Source: Myxococcaceae bacterium
Lineage (GTDB): Bacteria > Myxococcota > Myxococcia > Myxococcales > UBA5297
DNA length: 63,582 nt
Direction: 5' to 3'
NCBI GenBank assembly: GCA_017500825.1
Contig: JAFVYB010000003.1
Coordinates: 1 to 63,582, forward strand
The translations under genes were made by a program, and so were the position numbers. The stretch's first letter is position 1; each line of letters opens with the position of its first letter. Under the pieces are notes generated by a model, which saw only the letters and a program-made list of their open reading frames with translations, did not search any database and was not told the origin of the DNA. Below, one piece after another: positions 33,000 through 40,858 of the stretch.

Positions 33000-34226
33000 T
33001 CAGTCGCCTCCGTTCTCCCAAAATCCGGAGGAGATCTGTTCGAGCCGTCGCCGGGCTTCGCGACGCCAGCGCGAGAGCGTCCGCCAACCGGCATCGCCCA
33101 TCTGCCCGCGCGCCATGGCCTTGAGGCGATCGACCGCCTGTTCCTGAAATCGAAATCGAGCCCCTGCCGAACTGTGGCGCACGATCGACAGCCCCACGGT
33201 CCGCGACTCGGCGTTGGCCCACTCAAACTTGTAGGGCTCTTCCCCGCGCAAAAATTCATACGAGGTCAGTGAGCGGGCGAAGCTCTCGGCCACGCTCTCC
33301 CCCATGAGCACGAGTCCGGCGCTGAGCTTGGCGAAGGCCGGGTCGAATCCCGACTGGTAGAAGTAGGCGCGCCCGTCCCAGTCGATGGCGTAGAGCGAGG
33401 CCAGCGCGACCCCGTCGAGATGGAGCGTGTAGAGGCGCACGAGGCCTGATTCGGCGAGCAGGGCCACGGCGTCGCGGTGAAAAGCGCGCACCTCCCGTCC
33501 ACGAATGCCCTGCGAACCACCGTCGGCCTGCCAGCGGCGCGCGTGCAGTTCAAAAAAGGTCTCCAGCGCCCCCCTGAGCGCGGCGGGCTGATCGGCACGC
33601 TCGATGAAAAACGCCTCCTGGCGCTCCAAGTGCCGCCGTCGCCGCCGCAGATTGTCGGCGCGGCCAAAGGTCTTGAGGAACTCCTCCCAGGTGCCCTTCA
33701 GATCGATGCGCGGACAGCGATAGCGCGGCGTCACTTCGACCCAGGCGTCCTCGGCGCTGAAGCGACGGACAAGGGCGTCGATGAGCGGCGCGCCCTCGGG
33801 CACATCCAACAGCTCCAGCACGTCGAAGCGTCCGGCGTGAGTGGCGAGAAAATCAGCGCAGCGTCCGGCCAGTTCGACGCGTTCCTCAGGCAGGCAGATG
33901 AGGTCCAAACCGTCGCTGCCGACCTCCCCGTCGCCGAGAAATCCCCAGCGCCGCGCGCCACGGCACGTCGTCTCGCACAGCGGCAGGATGGCGCGCAGGT
34001 GTCCGGTGCCGTCGCGAATGGTGAAGACGCGCGGTTCGGCCCAGGGACGCACGCGACGCCACCACGGATAGAGCCATTCCCAGGCGAGGAAGGGCGCCTG
34101 GCGGCTGCGGCGATGCAGGCCGTTCCACTCGGCGCGCAGGCGGGCGAAGGCGAGCGGGCCTGTGACTTCGTCGATCCACAGCTGCCGCGAAAACCGCGAG
34201 GTCTTCAGCTCGTCCACTCGGCGCAT
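33000..34226 (-). CDS. CelD/BcsL-like GNAT acyltransferase (second in operon)
   Basis: The 408-residue product has the two-lobed GNAT fold of CelD-like or FemAB-related proteins: an N-terminal region PFLAWEWLYPWWRRVRPW, a poly-Arg segment RRRRRHLERQ and a C-terminal acyltransferase lobe with LHLDGVALASLYAIDWDGRA, YQSGFDPAFAKLSAGLVLM and YEFLRGEEPYKFEWA. Such proteins acylate or aminoacylate exopolysaccharide or envelope precursors. It is last in an operon with a DegT aminotransferase and a second CelD-like gene (gaps of 53 and 71 bp), so it probably modifies the aminosugar that the aminotransferase makes. The ATG at 34226 follows GAGGGGAAGTGA. The substrate is unknown. Confidence 0.86.
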   Translation of the reverse strand: MRRVDELKTSRFSRQLWIDEVTGPLAFARLRAEWNGLHRRSRQAPFLAWEWLYPWWRRVRPWAEPRVFTIRDGTGHLRAILPLCETTCRGARRWGFLGDGEVGSDGLDLICLPEERVELAGRCADFLATHAGRFDVLELLDVPEGAPLIDALVRRFSAEDAWVEVTPRYRCPRIDLKGTWEEFLKTFGRADNLRRRRRHLERQEAFFIERADQPAALRGALETFFELHARRWQADGGSQGIRGREVRAFHRDAVALLAESGLVRLYTLHLDGVALASLYAIDWDGRAYFYQSGFDPAFAKLSAGLVLMGESVAESFARSLTSYEFLRGEEPYKFEWANAESRTVGLSIVRHSSAGARFRFQEQAVDRLKAMARGQMGDAGWRTLSRWRREARRRLEQISSGFWENGGD

Positions 34227-34279
34227 TCACTTCCCCTCTCTTTTTCAGGACCGCGCGAAGCATCGGCGTTCGGCCCGTC

Positions 34280-35461
34280 TCAGCGCCTGAGCACCTCGTG
34301 AATGGCGCGCGCCACGAAGCTCATCTGTTCCGGCGTCAGGTCCTGATGGATGGGGATTTCGAGGACGCGTCGGCGCAGCTGTTCGACGTCGGGAAATTCG
34401 CCGGGCAGGCAGGCCGGGTGGCCGTAACGCCAGAAATCCACCGTCTCGACGCCGCGCAGGCGCAGTTGGCGTTGAGTTCGCGCCTTGTCCTCGACCGCGA
34501 GTGGAAAAAAGAGCGGGCAGACGCCAGCGGTGAGCTCGGGAATCAGCGCCGGGCCCAGGTCGCGCAGACGGCTCTGGAGGAAGAAGTAGTTGCGGCGGCG
34601 GCGCTCGATGATGCCGGGAACGTCCTGCGAGGCGGCGACGCGGCGCGAGATGGCGCTCATTCCCAGTCGGGCGTGTTCCCGCGCGAAATGCTGGGTGCCG
34701 GTCGCCACGCGTTCGACGCCAGACTGCTTCACGGCGCCGCGACCGAGCGTTCTCAGAGCGCCGCGCACGGCCTTTCCCAACGCGCCATGGCGAAACTCCA
34801 GCCCCTGCAGCCAGGAAGCGGCGAGGTGCGAAAGCGTCGAAGCCGCGGGGGGCTCGGGCAGTGTCGGCAGGCCGCGGGGCGAGTCGCGGTTGAGCACCAG
34901 GGCGCCGCCATTGGGAATCGGCAGCGTCTTGTAGAGCGAGAAGACGGCCGCGTCGCCAAAGGTGCCGAGCGGCTGATCCCCGCGCCGCGAAAAGAGCGAG
35001 AGCGCGCAGTCCTCGATGAAAAAGAGCCCGTGTCTGTCGGCCAGCGACTGGAAGGCGTCGACCGGCCCGGGAAACCCGAGGAAGTGGATGAGGTAGAGCG
35101 CCCGCGTCTTGGAGCGAACGCGTCGCGCCACGTCGTCCGGGTCCACCTCCATGCGCGGCCCCACCGGGTAGAAGCGCGGCGTCACGCCCGCGTCGATGAG
35201 CGCCTCGACCTCGACGCCGTGATGGTAGGCGGGCACGAGCACCTCTCCGCGAAAGAGCTCGAACATGCGCGCCAGCGTCCACACCGAGTTGCGCGCGAAG
35301 TAGGCGAAGTTCACCGACGGCGCGTTGAAGGGGAACGCCAGAGGCGCGCGCGAAGTGTCGGCCAGCATCGAGAGCGAAAGCGAGGGCAGCGCCGGGATGT
35401 AGCGGGCACTCGCCGCGGTCGACTCGAACGGCGTGATCGGCGGCGTCTTCAGAGCTTCCAT
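34280..35461 (-). CDS. DegT/DnrJ/EryC1/StrS-family PLP aminotransferase
   Basis: Members of this family aminate keto-sugars bound to nucleotides to make aminosugars for polysaccharides and antibiotics. The 393-residue product has LVPAYHHGVEVEALIDAGV, FIEDCALSLFS (Asp151 holds the PLP ring) and FSLYKTLPIPNGG with the likely Schiff-base Lys178. The N-terminal 45 residues are longer than usual and Pro/Ser-rich. The ATG at 35461 follows GGGGGAGGTCGCACGC. It sits between two CelD-like acyltransferase genes on the same strand. The pairing suggests amination then N-acylation of a sugar, but no glycosyltransferase is adjacent. Confidence 0.88.
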   Translation of the reverse strand: MEALKTPPITPFESTAASARYIPALPSLSLSMLADTSRAPLAFPFNAPSVNFAYFARNSVWTLARMFELFRGEVLVPAYHHGVEVEALIDAGVTPRFYPVGPRMEVDPDDVARRVRSKTRALYLIHFLGFPGPVDAFQSLADRHGLFFIEDCALSLFSRRGDQPLGTFGDAAVFSLYKTLPIPNGGALVLNRDSPRGLPTLPEPPAASTLSHLAASWLQGLEFRHGALGKAVRGALRTLGRGAVKQSGVERVATGTQHFAREHARLGMSAISRRVAASQDVPGIIERRRRNYFFLQSRLRDLGPALIPELTAGVCPLFFPLAVEDKARTQRQLRLRGVETVDFWRYGHPACLPGEFPDVEQLRRRVLEIPIHQDLTPEQMSFVARAIHEVLRR

Positions 35462-35532
35462 GCGTGCGACCTCCCCCTTCCCGCTCACCCGAGGCCAATG
35501 CGCCCGGGGACACCCGCCCAAGGTCCGACGAC

Positions 35533-36654
35533 TCACCGTCCGCCGCGCCCGCGCCCACGTCCGACAAGCGCGCCGACATCGAGCGACTTGAGCCACCGCA
35601 GGAGGCGTCCGCGCCGCGTGTCGGCGAAGAGATAGAGCCAGTGATGCGGCCGCGTCTGGCGCGTCCAGTCCCGCTTCCAGGCCATCGACGGGCCGAGAAA
35701 GTCGAAGCGCGTCGTGCCGCGCTGGATGAGGTCGCGCACCACGAGATCCATCAGCACCTGGCCGGGCGAACAGTCGCCGAGCGCCTCGTCGAAGCCGACT
35801 TTGGGCAGGTAGTAGGTCTGGCCCGAGGCGATGCCGTAGTGGAAGGCGATGGCCCGCTCGCCCAGGCGCAAAAAGTAGAGGCTGAGCTGGCCCGACAACG
35901 CGTTGGAGCGCGCCCACTCCGAATAGAAGGCGCGCAGGCGCGGTGAACAGGCGATGGCCGTCCGCTCCCGGCCCTTCCAGCTCTGTCGCTCGATCTGAAA
36001 CCCCTCTTCGAGGAGCGCTTCGAGGGCGCTGCCACCGACACAGCGCTGCAGCGTGAGCGGCCCCAGGGCTTCGAGTTTTTTGCGCCGGCGCCGCAGGTTG
36101 GCGCGGAAGTGGGACGACGTGGGCAGCCGCTCTTCACCCGCGCCGAGGTCGATCCAGGGCGTCTCCATCGAGGGCCAGGCAAACGTCGGCAGTCCCCGCG
36201 CGCGCGCCAGCTCAAAGAGCAGCCTGAGCGAACCGTCACACGGGACATCGGCGAGCTCGATCACGTCGACATCGCGTCGGGCCATGAGCGCGTCGAGAAG
36301 CGATTCGAGATCGCGCGGGTCGAGCAGATCGCGGGCCGGGGCGATGAGGTCGAAGCGGCAGGCGTGGACATTGACAGGCGCGCGCCAGACGCGGGCGGGC
36401 AGGCCGCGAAAGAGCCTCGTCGATTTGAGCAGCGGCAGGGCGAGCGAGAGGTGGCCGCCGCGCCGGACCGTCCAGACGGAGAACTGTTCGGGAGAGGCGA
36501 AATTCTCAATCCACAGGCGCGTGAAGTCGTGGCGCAGGAAGGGCGCGTCGAGCGGGTTGTCGGCGATGAGTTCGTCCCAGCGCTCGCGCAGCCGCAAAAA
36601 GGCCGCGAAATCCCCGACCTCGACTTGTGCCGCACCCTCGACACGACGCCGCAT
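35533..36654 (-). CDS. CelD/BcsL-like GNAT acyltransferase (first in operon)
   Basis: The 373-residue product is a paralogue of the protein encoded two genes downstream. Shared features are an N-terminal lobe (DNPLDAPFLRHDFTRLW), a central basic motif RANLRRRRKKLEALG, and the acyltransferase lobe YFLRLGERAIAFHYGIASG, YYLPKVGFDEALGDCSPGQVL and RFDFLGPSMAWKRDWT. It likely transfers an acyl or aminoacyl group during envelope polysaccharide modification. The ATG at 36654 follows AAAGGGG at 7 nt. It opens the operon with the DegT aminotransferase and is divergent from the lamin-tail lipoprotein. Confidence 0.86.
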   Translation of the reverse strand: MRRRVEGAAQVEVGDFAAFLRLRERWDELIADNPLDAPFLRHDFTRLWIENFASPEQFSVWTVRRGGHLSLALPLLKSTRLFRGLPARVWRAPVNVHACRFDLIAPARDLLDPRDLESLLDALMARRDVDVIELADVPCDGSLRLLFELARARGLPTFAWPSMETPWIDLGAGEERLPTSSHFRANLRRRRKKLEALGPLTLQRCVGGSALEALLEEGFQIERQSWKGRERTAIACSPRLRAFYSEWARSNALSGQLSLYFLRLGERAIAFHYGIASGQTYYLPKVGFDEALGDCSPGQVLMDLVVRDLIQRGTTRFDFLGPSMAWKRDWTRQTRPHHWLYLFADTRRGRLLRWLKSLDVGALVGRGRGRGGR

Positions 36655-36960
36655 CAAACGCCCCTTTGCGCCCGCGCCCACTCGCACCCGACACACCGCG
36701 CCAGCCGCGCGCCAAAGCTGGCGACGGCCTCAGACAGACGCATCCACCCGCCCGGGAGAAGCCCGCGTTCGCCCGGTTCGAGGCAACGTCGCGACCAGCC
36801 CGCGGCGACTTGTCACCTGTCCCGGCGCTTCAGGCCGTTTGATTGCCATCCCCCGGTTTTTCGGCTTTGAGCCGCGCCCCTTTTGGCGGCGGCCCGCGCG
36901 TCGACACGCCCACGCGAGCGTTCGAACGCCCCTGGCCGCGCCCAACCACTGGAGACCTCC
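36655..36960. other. Intergenic spacer between divergent GNAT and lamin-tail lipoprotein genes
   Basis: A 306-bp spacer without a gene. A TTGATT at 36839-36844 and a GAGCCGCGCCCCTTTT tract further on resemble the promoter context seen before other plus-strand genes, but no good -10 is visible. Confidence 0.4.
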
Positions 36961-38349
36961 ATGTCCAGCCACGCGCTTTCCCCCTCGCAACGCCCCGCCC
37001 TCGCGCCCCGCCTTGTCCTGATGGCGATTTCGCTCTCCCTCTCCGCCCTCGCCTGTTCCGAGAGCGGCCAGGACGGCGATTTGGACGCGGACGCCAACCT
37101 TCCCAGCACTCTCGACGCGAGCAACGGCGCGGACGACGACGCGGGACTTTTGCCGGACACCGACGCGGACGCCTCGCGGCCAGACGACGACACCGACGCG
37201 GCCACCCCGGACGAGGGCGACGACGACATCGACGACGAAACGCCCGGCCTGGAGCTCGTTTCCGGACCGACCCAGGTGCTGGCTGGCGCGCGCGCGACTT
37301 TGACCATCTGGCTCGATCGGCTGGCTCCGACAGACACCCGCGTTCAGCTCACGGCGGGAGAGGGGATCACCCTGGAGGCGTCGTCAGTCGAGATCGCCAG
37401 AGACACGCGCGAGGCCGAAGTCGCTTTCGAAGCCGGAGGCGAGGCCATGTCAGGCGTCCAGATCAGCGCCACGCTGGGCCAGAAGACGCTCACCCACACG
37501 CTCGACATCGTGGCGAGCGCCCAGACGCCGACAGCCATCTCGCTCAACGTCGCGCCCAACCCCGTTGTGAAGGGCGATCCCGCCAGCGTCACGGTCCTCC
37601 TCGACGCCCCCGCCGACGAGCCCATCGAGGTGAGTCTCAGCGCCGACTGCGGCAGCCTGGACGCGGCGGTCACCATCCCGGCGGGACTCAACGCGGCGGT
37701 CGCCACCTTTGACGCGCGCGGCTGCGAGTCGGAACGCGTCGACATCGTCGCCAGCGCCGACGGCCTGACAGGCGCCACGGCCACGGTCGGCTTCCAGTCG
37801 GAGGCGGACGGCGGCCTCGTCATCAACCAGGTCATGACGCGCGGGAACAACGCCGACGCCGAGTTCATCGAGCTGTTCAACGCGGGGCAGGCGGCCATCG
37901 ACCTGAGCCCGTTCGTCCTCTGGTATGGCGCCGCGCGCGAGACGAGCCCGAGCGTCAACCTCAACCAAGCCAAGGGCTTCTCGCTGAGCGGGCACTCGAT
38001 CGCGGCCAGAGGCCACTTCCTCATCACCTTCAAGGGCGCGCTCAACGCCTTCCCCGACGTCACGGCCGACATCGCCGTCGATGTGGCGGGCGGCTTCAAC
38101 GACTCGGCGGGCGGGTCCATCTGGCTGACGACCTCCGCGGACGAGGCGCCTTCGCTGGCAGAGGGCGGCTACGTCGATCTCGTCGGCTGGGGCGACACCG
38201 AGGCCTACGAAGGACACGCGGCCGCCATGTCGCCGAGCGCGGAAAACAGCGCCATCAAGCGCCATCCGGACGGCCACGACACGGACGACAGCGCCGAGGA
38301 TTTCACCTGGCTCGACCTCGCCACGCCGCGCGGCGCCACCACGCCCTGA
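36961..38349 (+). CDS. Lipoprotein with lamin-tail domain
   Basis: The 462-residue product has a signal peptide and lipobox ending at Cys32 (LSALAC). An acidic linker rich in Asp (about 40-90) is followed by two Ig-like beta domains (about 95-290) and a lamin-tail domain (about 295-440): GLVINQVMTRGNNADAEFIEL, NAGQAAIDLSPFVLWY, GHFLITF and VDLVGWGDTEAYEG. Bacterial lamin-tail domains occur in secreted nucleases and surface proteins and probably bind carbohydrate, DNA or protein. No enzyme domain accompanies it here. The ATG at 36961 follows GGAGACCTCC. It is likely anchored in the outer membrane and faces outward. Confidence 0.87.
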   Translation: MSSHALSPSQRPALAPRLVLMAISLSLSALACSESGQDGDLDADANLPSTLDASNGADDDAGLLPDTDADASRPDDDTDAATPDEGDDDIDDETPGLELVSGPTQVLAGARATLTIWLDRLAPTDTRVQLTAGEGITLEASSVEIARDTREAEVAFEAGGEAMSGVQISATLGQKTLTHTLDIVASAQTPTAISLNVAPNPVVKGDPASVTVLLDAPADEPIEVSLSADCGSLDAAVTIPAGLNAAVATFDARGCESERVDIVASADGLTGATATVGFQSEADGGLVINQVMTRGNNADAEFIELFNAGQAAIDLSPFVLWYGAARETSPSVNLNQAKGFSLSGHSIAARGHFLITFKGALNAFPDVTADIAVDVAGGFNDSAGGSIWLTTSADEAPSLAEGGYVDLVGWGDTEAYEGHAAAMSPSAENSAIKRHPDGHDTDDSAEDFTWLDLATPRGATTP

Positions 38350-38428
38350 CGCGGTCGGCGATCAACCGACCGCTTCACCCCCTCACTCACTCACCGTTCA
38401 CCCCTCTTTGCTCAGGAGTTCTCGACGA

Positions 38429-40039
38429 ATGACGACTGCCCCGACGACCACCGCCGGCGAGACAGCCCTTTCCGCCCCCACGCTGCCCGCGCCCGACAGC
38501 GCGAACAAACCCGCGACCGATGGCGCGCCCGCCGCACTGCCTCCCGCCGACGACCCGGCCCAGCCCCAAGGCGGCGCCCGTTCTCTTGGCCGCGCCTTCT
38601 GGATGCTCAACACCATCGAGATGTGGGAGCGCCTGGCCTACTTCGCGGTGCGCACCGTCGTGCCCATCTACATCATGCAGGCCGACGACCCGGGCGGGCT
38701 GCACCTGACCGCGGCCGACAAGGGCACGATCTACGGCGTCTGGTTCATCCTGCAGTCGATCCTGCCGATGTTCACCGGCGGCTTCGCCGATCGCTATGGC
38801 TACAAGAAGACGATGGCCGTCTCGATCGCGCTCAACGCCATCGGCTACTTGCTGATGGCCTTCCTGCGCAGCTACGTCGGCTTCTTCTTCGGCATCTGCG
38901 TGCTGGCCACGGGCACCGCCTTCTTCAAGCCGAGCATCCAAGGCTCGCTCGCCCAGAACCTGCACAAGGGCAACAGCTCGGTCGGCTGGGGCATCTTCTA
39001 CTGGGTGGTCAACGTCGGCGGCGCCACCGGCCCCTTTGTCGCCACCGCCATCCTCGGCACGGCGCACACGGTGGAGGACTGGCGCAACCTCTTCCTCGCC
39101 TCGGCCGGCTTCACCTGCCTCAACTTCCTGATGCTCCTCACCTTCCGCGATGTCCCCTCGGGCGCGGACAAGGCCGAGACGCCGCTGCAGGTGCTCAAGC
39201 GCACGCTCGTCAACATCGTTGAGCCGCGCCTGGTGGCCTTCCTGCTCATCATGAGCTGCTTCTGGCTGATGATGTATCAGCTGTGGGATCTGCACCCGAA
39301 CTTCATCGCCGACTGGGTCGACAGCAGCCGCATCGCCGCGCTGCTCCCCGCCGGTGACTTCTGGTCGGTGAGGACGGATCGCGGGCTTCAGGTGCCGCAG
39401 CAGATCATGCTCAACCTCAACGCGATGCTGATCGTCGTCGCCGTGATTCCGGTCTCGTGGCTCGTGCGACGGCTGCGCGCGCTGGAGAGCATGCTGATCG
39501 GCATGGTGATCGCCACGGGCGGCATCCTCGTGGCCGGACTGACGGCCAACGGCTGGGTGCTGCTCCTCGGCATCGTCCTCTTCTCGGCGGGCGAAATGCT
39601 GACCGGTCCCAAGAAGAACGAATACCTGGGGCTCATCGCGCCGCCGGGCAAGAAGGGGCTCTACCTCGGCTACGTCAACATCCCCGTGGGCATCGGCGGT
39701 TTCGTCGGCTCGAAGATGGCCGGCTACCTCTACGGTCACTACGGCGAGAAGGCGACGCTCTCGCTCAAGTATCTGGCCAGCGAGAAGGGACAGGGCGCCG
39801 GCTGGGACGGTTCGCTCGACACGCTGGAGTCGGCCGTCGGCGTTCCCCGGCAAGAGGCCTTTGCCAGGCTTCAGGAAGTCACCGGACTCGACGCGGTCCA
39901 GGCCACCCAGCTCCTCTGGGACACCTATTCGCCGCACATGTGCGTCTGGCTGCCTTTCGCGGCGATTGGCGCGGCGGCGGTCGTCGCCCTGGCGATCTTC
40001 GGTCAGTTGGCCAAGCGCTGGCAGGACATGAACGCCTGA
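38429..40039 (+). CDS. POT-family proton-coupled oligopeptide transporter
   Basis: The 536-residue protein imports di- and tripeptides with protons. After a Pro/Ala/Thr-rich leader (about 50 residues) it has LNTIEMWERLAYFAVRTVVP, the POT ExxER-type helix 1 motif, then GGFADRYGYKKTM, LATGTAFFKPSIQGSLAQ and FYWVVNVGGATGPF. About 12 to 14 membrane helices are predicted. C-terminal to helix 10 is an extra soluble insert (about 450-495). The ATG at 38429 follows CAGGAG at 10 nt. It suits a predatory or protein-degrading lifestyle, which is inference. A terminator lies downstream. Confidence 0.92.
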   Translation: MTTAPTTTAGETALSAPTLPAPDSANKPATDGAPAALPPADDPAQPQGGARSLGRAFWMLNTIEMWERLAYFAVRTVVPIYIMQADDPGGLHLTAADKGTIYGVWFILQSILPMFTGGFADRYGYKKTMAVSIALNAIGYLLMAFLRSYVGFFFGICVLATGTAFFKPSIQGSLAQNLHKGNSSVGWGIFYWVVNVGGATGPFVATAILGTAHTVEDWRNLFLASAGFTCLNFLMLLTFRDVPSGADKAETPLQVLKRTLVNIVEPRLVAFLLIMSCFWLMMYQLWDLHPNFIADWVDSSRIAALLPAGDFWSVRTDRGLQVPQQIMLNLNAMLIVVAVIPVSWLVRRLRALESMLIGMVIATGGILVAGLTANGWVLLLGIVLFSAGEMLTGPKKNEYLGLIAPPGKKGLYLGYVNIPVGIGGFVGSKMAGYLYGHYGEKATLSLKYLASEKGQGAGWDGSLDTLESAVGVPRQEAFARLQEVTGLDAVQATQLLWDTYSPHMCVWLPFAAIGAAAVVALAIFGQLAKRWQDMNA

Positions 40040-40105
40040 GTCGCGCGGCTTTGCGGACGGGAATGGTTCAAACCGCCTGTCCGCGAACGCCGTCCCCGCC
40101 TCCAT

Positions 40106-40127
40106 CGACGCTCAAACACGCCGATTT
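40106..40127 (+). repeat. 22-nt intergenic repeat, copy 1
   Basis: The run starting CGACGCTCAAACACG and ending CCGATTT is identical to 56585-56606. Both copies lie 25-67 bp after the stop of a plus-strand gene. AT-rich sequence follows each (TAAATTG here, CTTTTTT at the other site). Confidence 0.7.
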
Positions 40128-40255
40128 AAATTGTCGGGCGAGCCGAACAGCCGAGGCCACCGCGCGCCAGGCCATTCGCTCAAACCGCGCCACACCCAGA
40201 TGCGCGGATCCGGACAAACGGCGCCCGACCAACCGCTCCCAACGCCAGACGCGAC

Positions 40256-40299
40256 AAACCCCGAGAGACGCTGAGCCATTGGCGTTTCCCGGGGTTTTT
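40256..40299 (+). terminator. Intrinsic terminator after the POT transporter
   Basis: AAACCCCG (40256-40263) pairs with CGGGGTTT (40290-40297), and the inner GAGACGC pairs partly with GCGTTTC; TTTTTG follows. It might also serve kal on the minus strand, but the T-run is weaker there. Confidence 0.75.
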
Positions 40300-40375
40300 G
40301 TTTGCTTCGGCATGGAGGCCGGACGGGCTGAAGGCGACCGCCAGAGAGGGCGTGTCAGCGCGCGGCCGTGTCGCC

Positions 40376-40774
40376 TTATCGACGCTGCTTGTCTTTGGGC
40401 ACCACGCACGTGCCGCTGGCGCGACAGACGACGACGGGCGTGTCGAGGACATCGGCCGCCGAATCGCTGCCGGCGACAGGGGAAATCACCTTGCGCGCCT
40501 CGAAGGTCATGCGGCGCGAGGTGTTGCCGACGCTTGTGATCTCGCCGACCGCCTCGATGAAGTCGCCCGCCTGCACCGGCGCCAGAAACTCGACGCTGTC
40601 GTAGGCGCGAAACAGGCCCTCGTCGCCGTCGTGACGGATGAGGAGCTCGGTCGCCACATCGCCAAAGAGGTTGAGCATGCGCGCGCCGTCCACCAGGCCG
40701 CCGCCGTAATGGGCGTCGTGGGCGCTCATGCGCACGCGGATGAGGGCGCGAATGGGGGCGTTGTCGTCTGTCAT
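40376..40774 (-). CDS. kal: 3-aminobutyryl-CoA ammonia-lyase (hotdog fold)
   Basis: Kal deaminates L-3-aminobutyryl-CoA to crotonyl-CoA in the lysine fermentation pathway. The 132-residue product has the family sequence [61 protein letters not shown] and [14 protein letters not shown], nearly the whole of the small protein. The ATG at 40774 starts conserved sequence. kamA is 33 kb away; kamDE, kdd and kce, the usual partners, are not in the window. It lies 84 bp downstream of the 7TM-HD gene on the same strand. A role as a generic hotdog thioesterase or hydratase cannot be excluded, since annotation rests on recall of the family. Confidence 0.82.
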   Translation of the reverse strand: MTDDNAPIRALIRVRMSAHDAHYGGGLVDGARMLNLFGDVATELLIRHDGDEGLFRAYDSVEFLAPVQAGDFIEAVGEITSVGNTSRRMTFEARKVISPVAGSDSAADVLDTPVVVCRASGTCVVPKDKQRR

Positions 40775-40858
40775 GGGGAGCCTCTGGCGCGGATATCGGC
40801 GATGGCCGCCCGCGCGGAAATGGGACGAGCGTGAAAGGGCGAGAGCGAACGAGGCTGG

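Larger units (their letters stand above)
40040..40375. other. Intergenic region between convergent POT and kal genes
   Basis: This 336-bp spacer contains one copy of a 22-nt repeat (40106-40127) and a strong hairpin terminator (40256-40299). No gene is supported. Confidence 0.6.
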
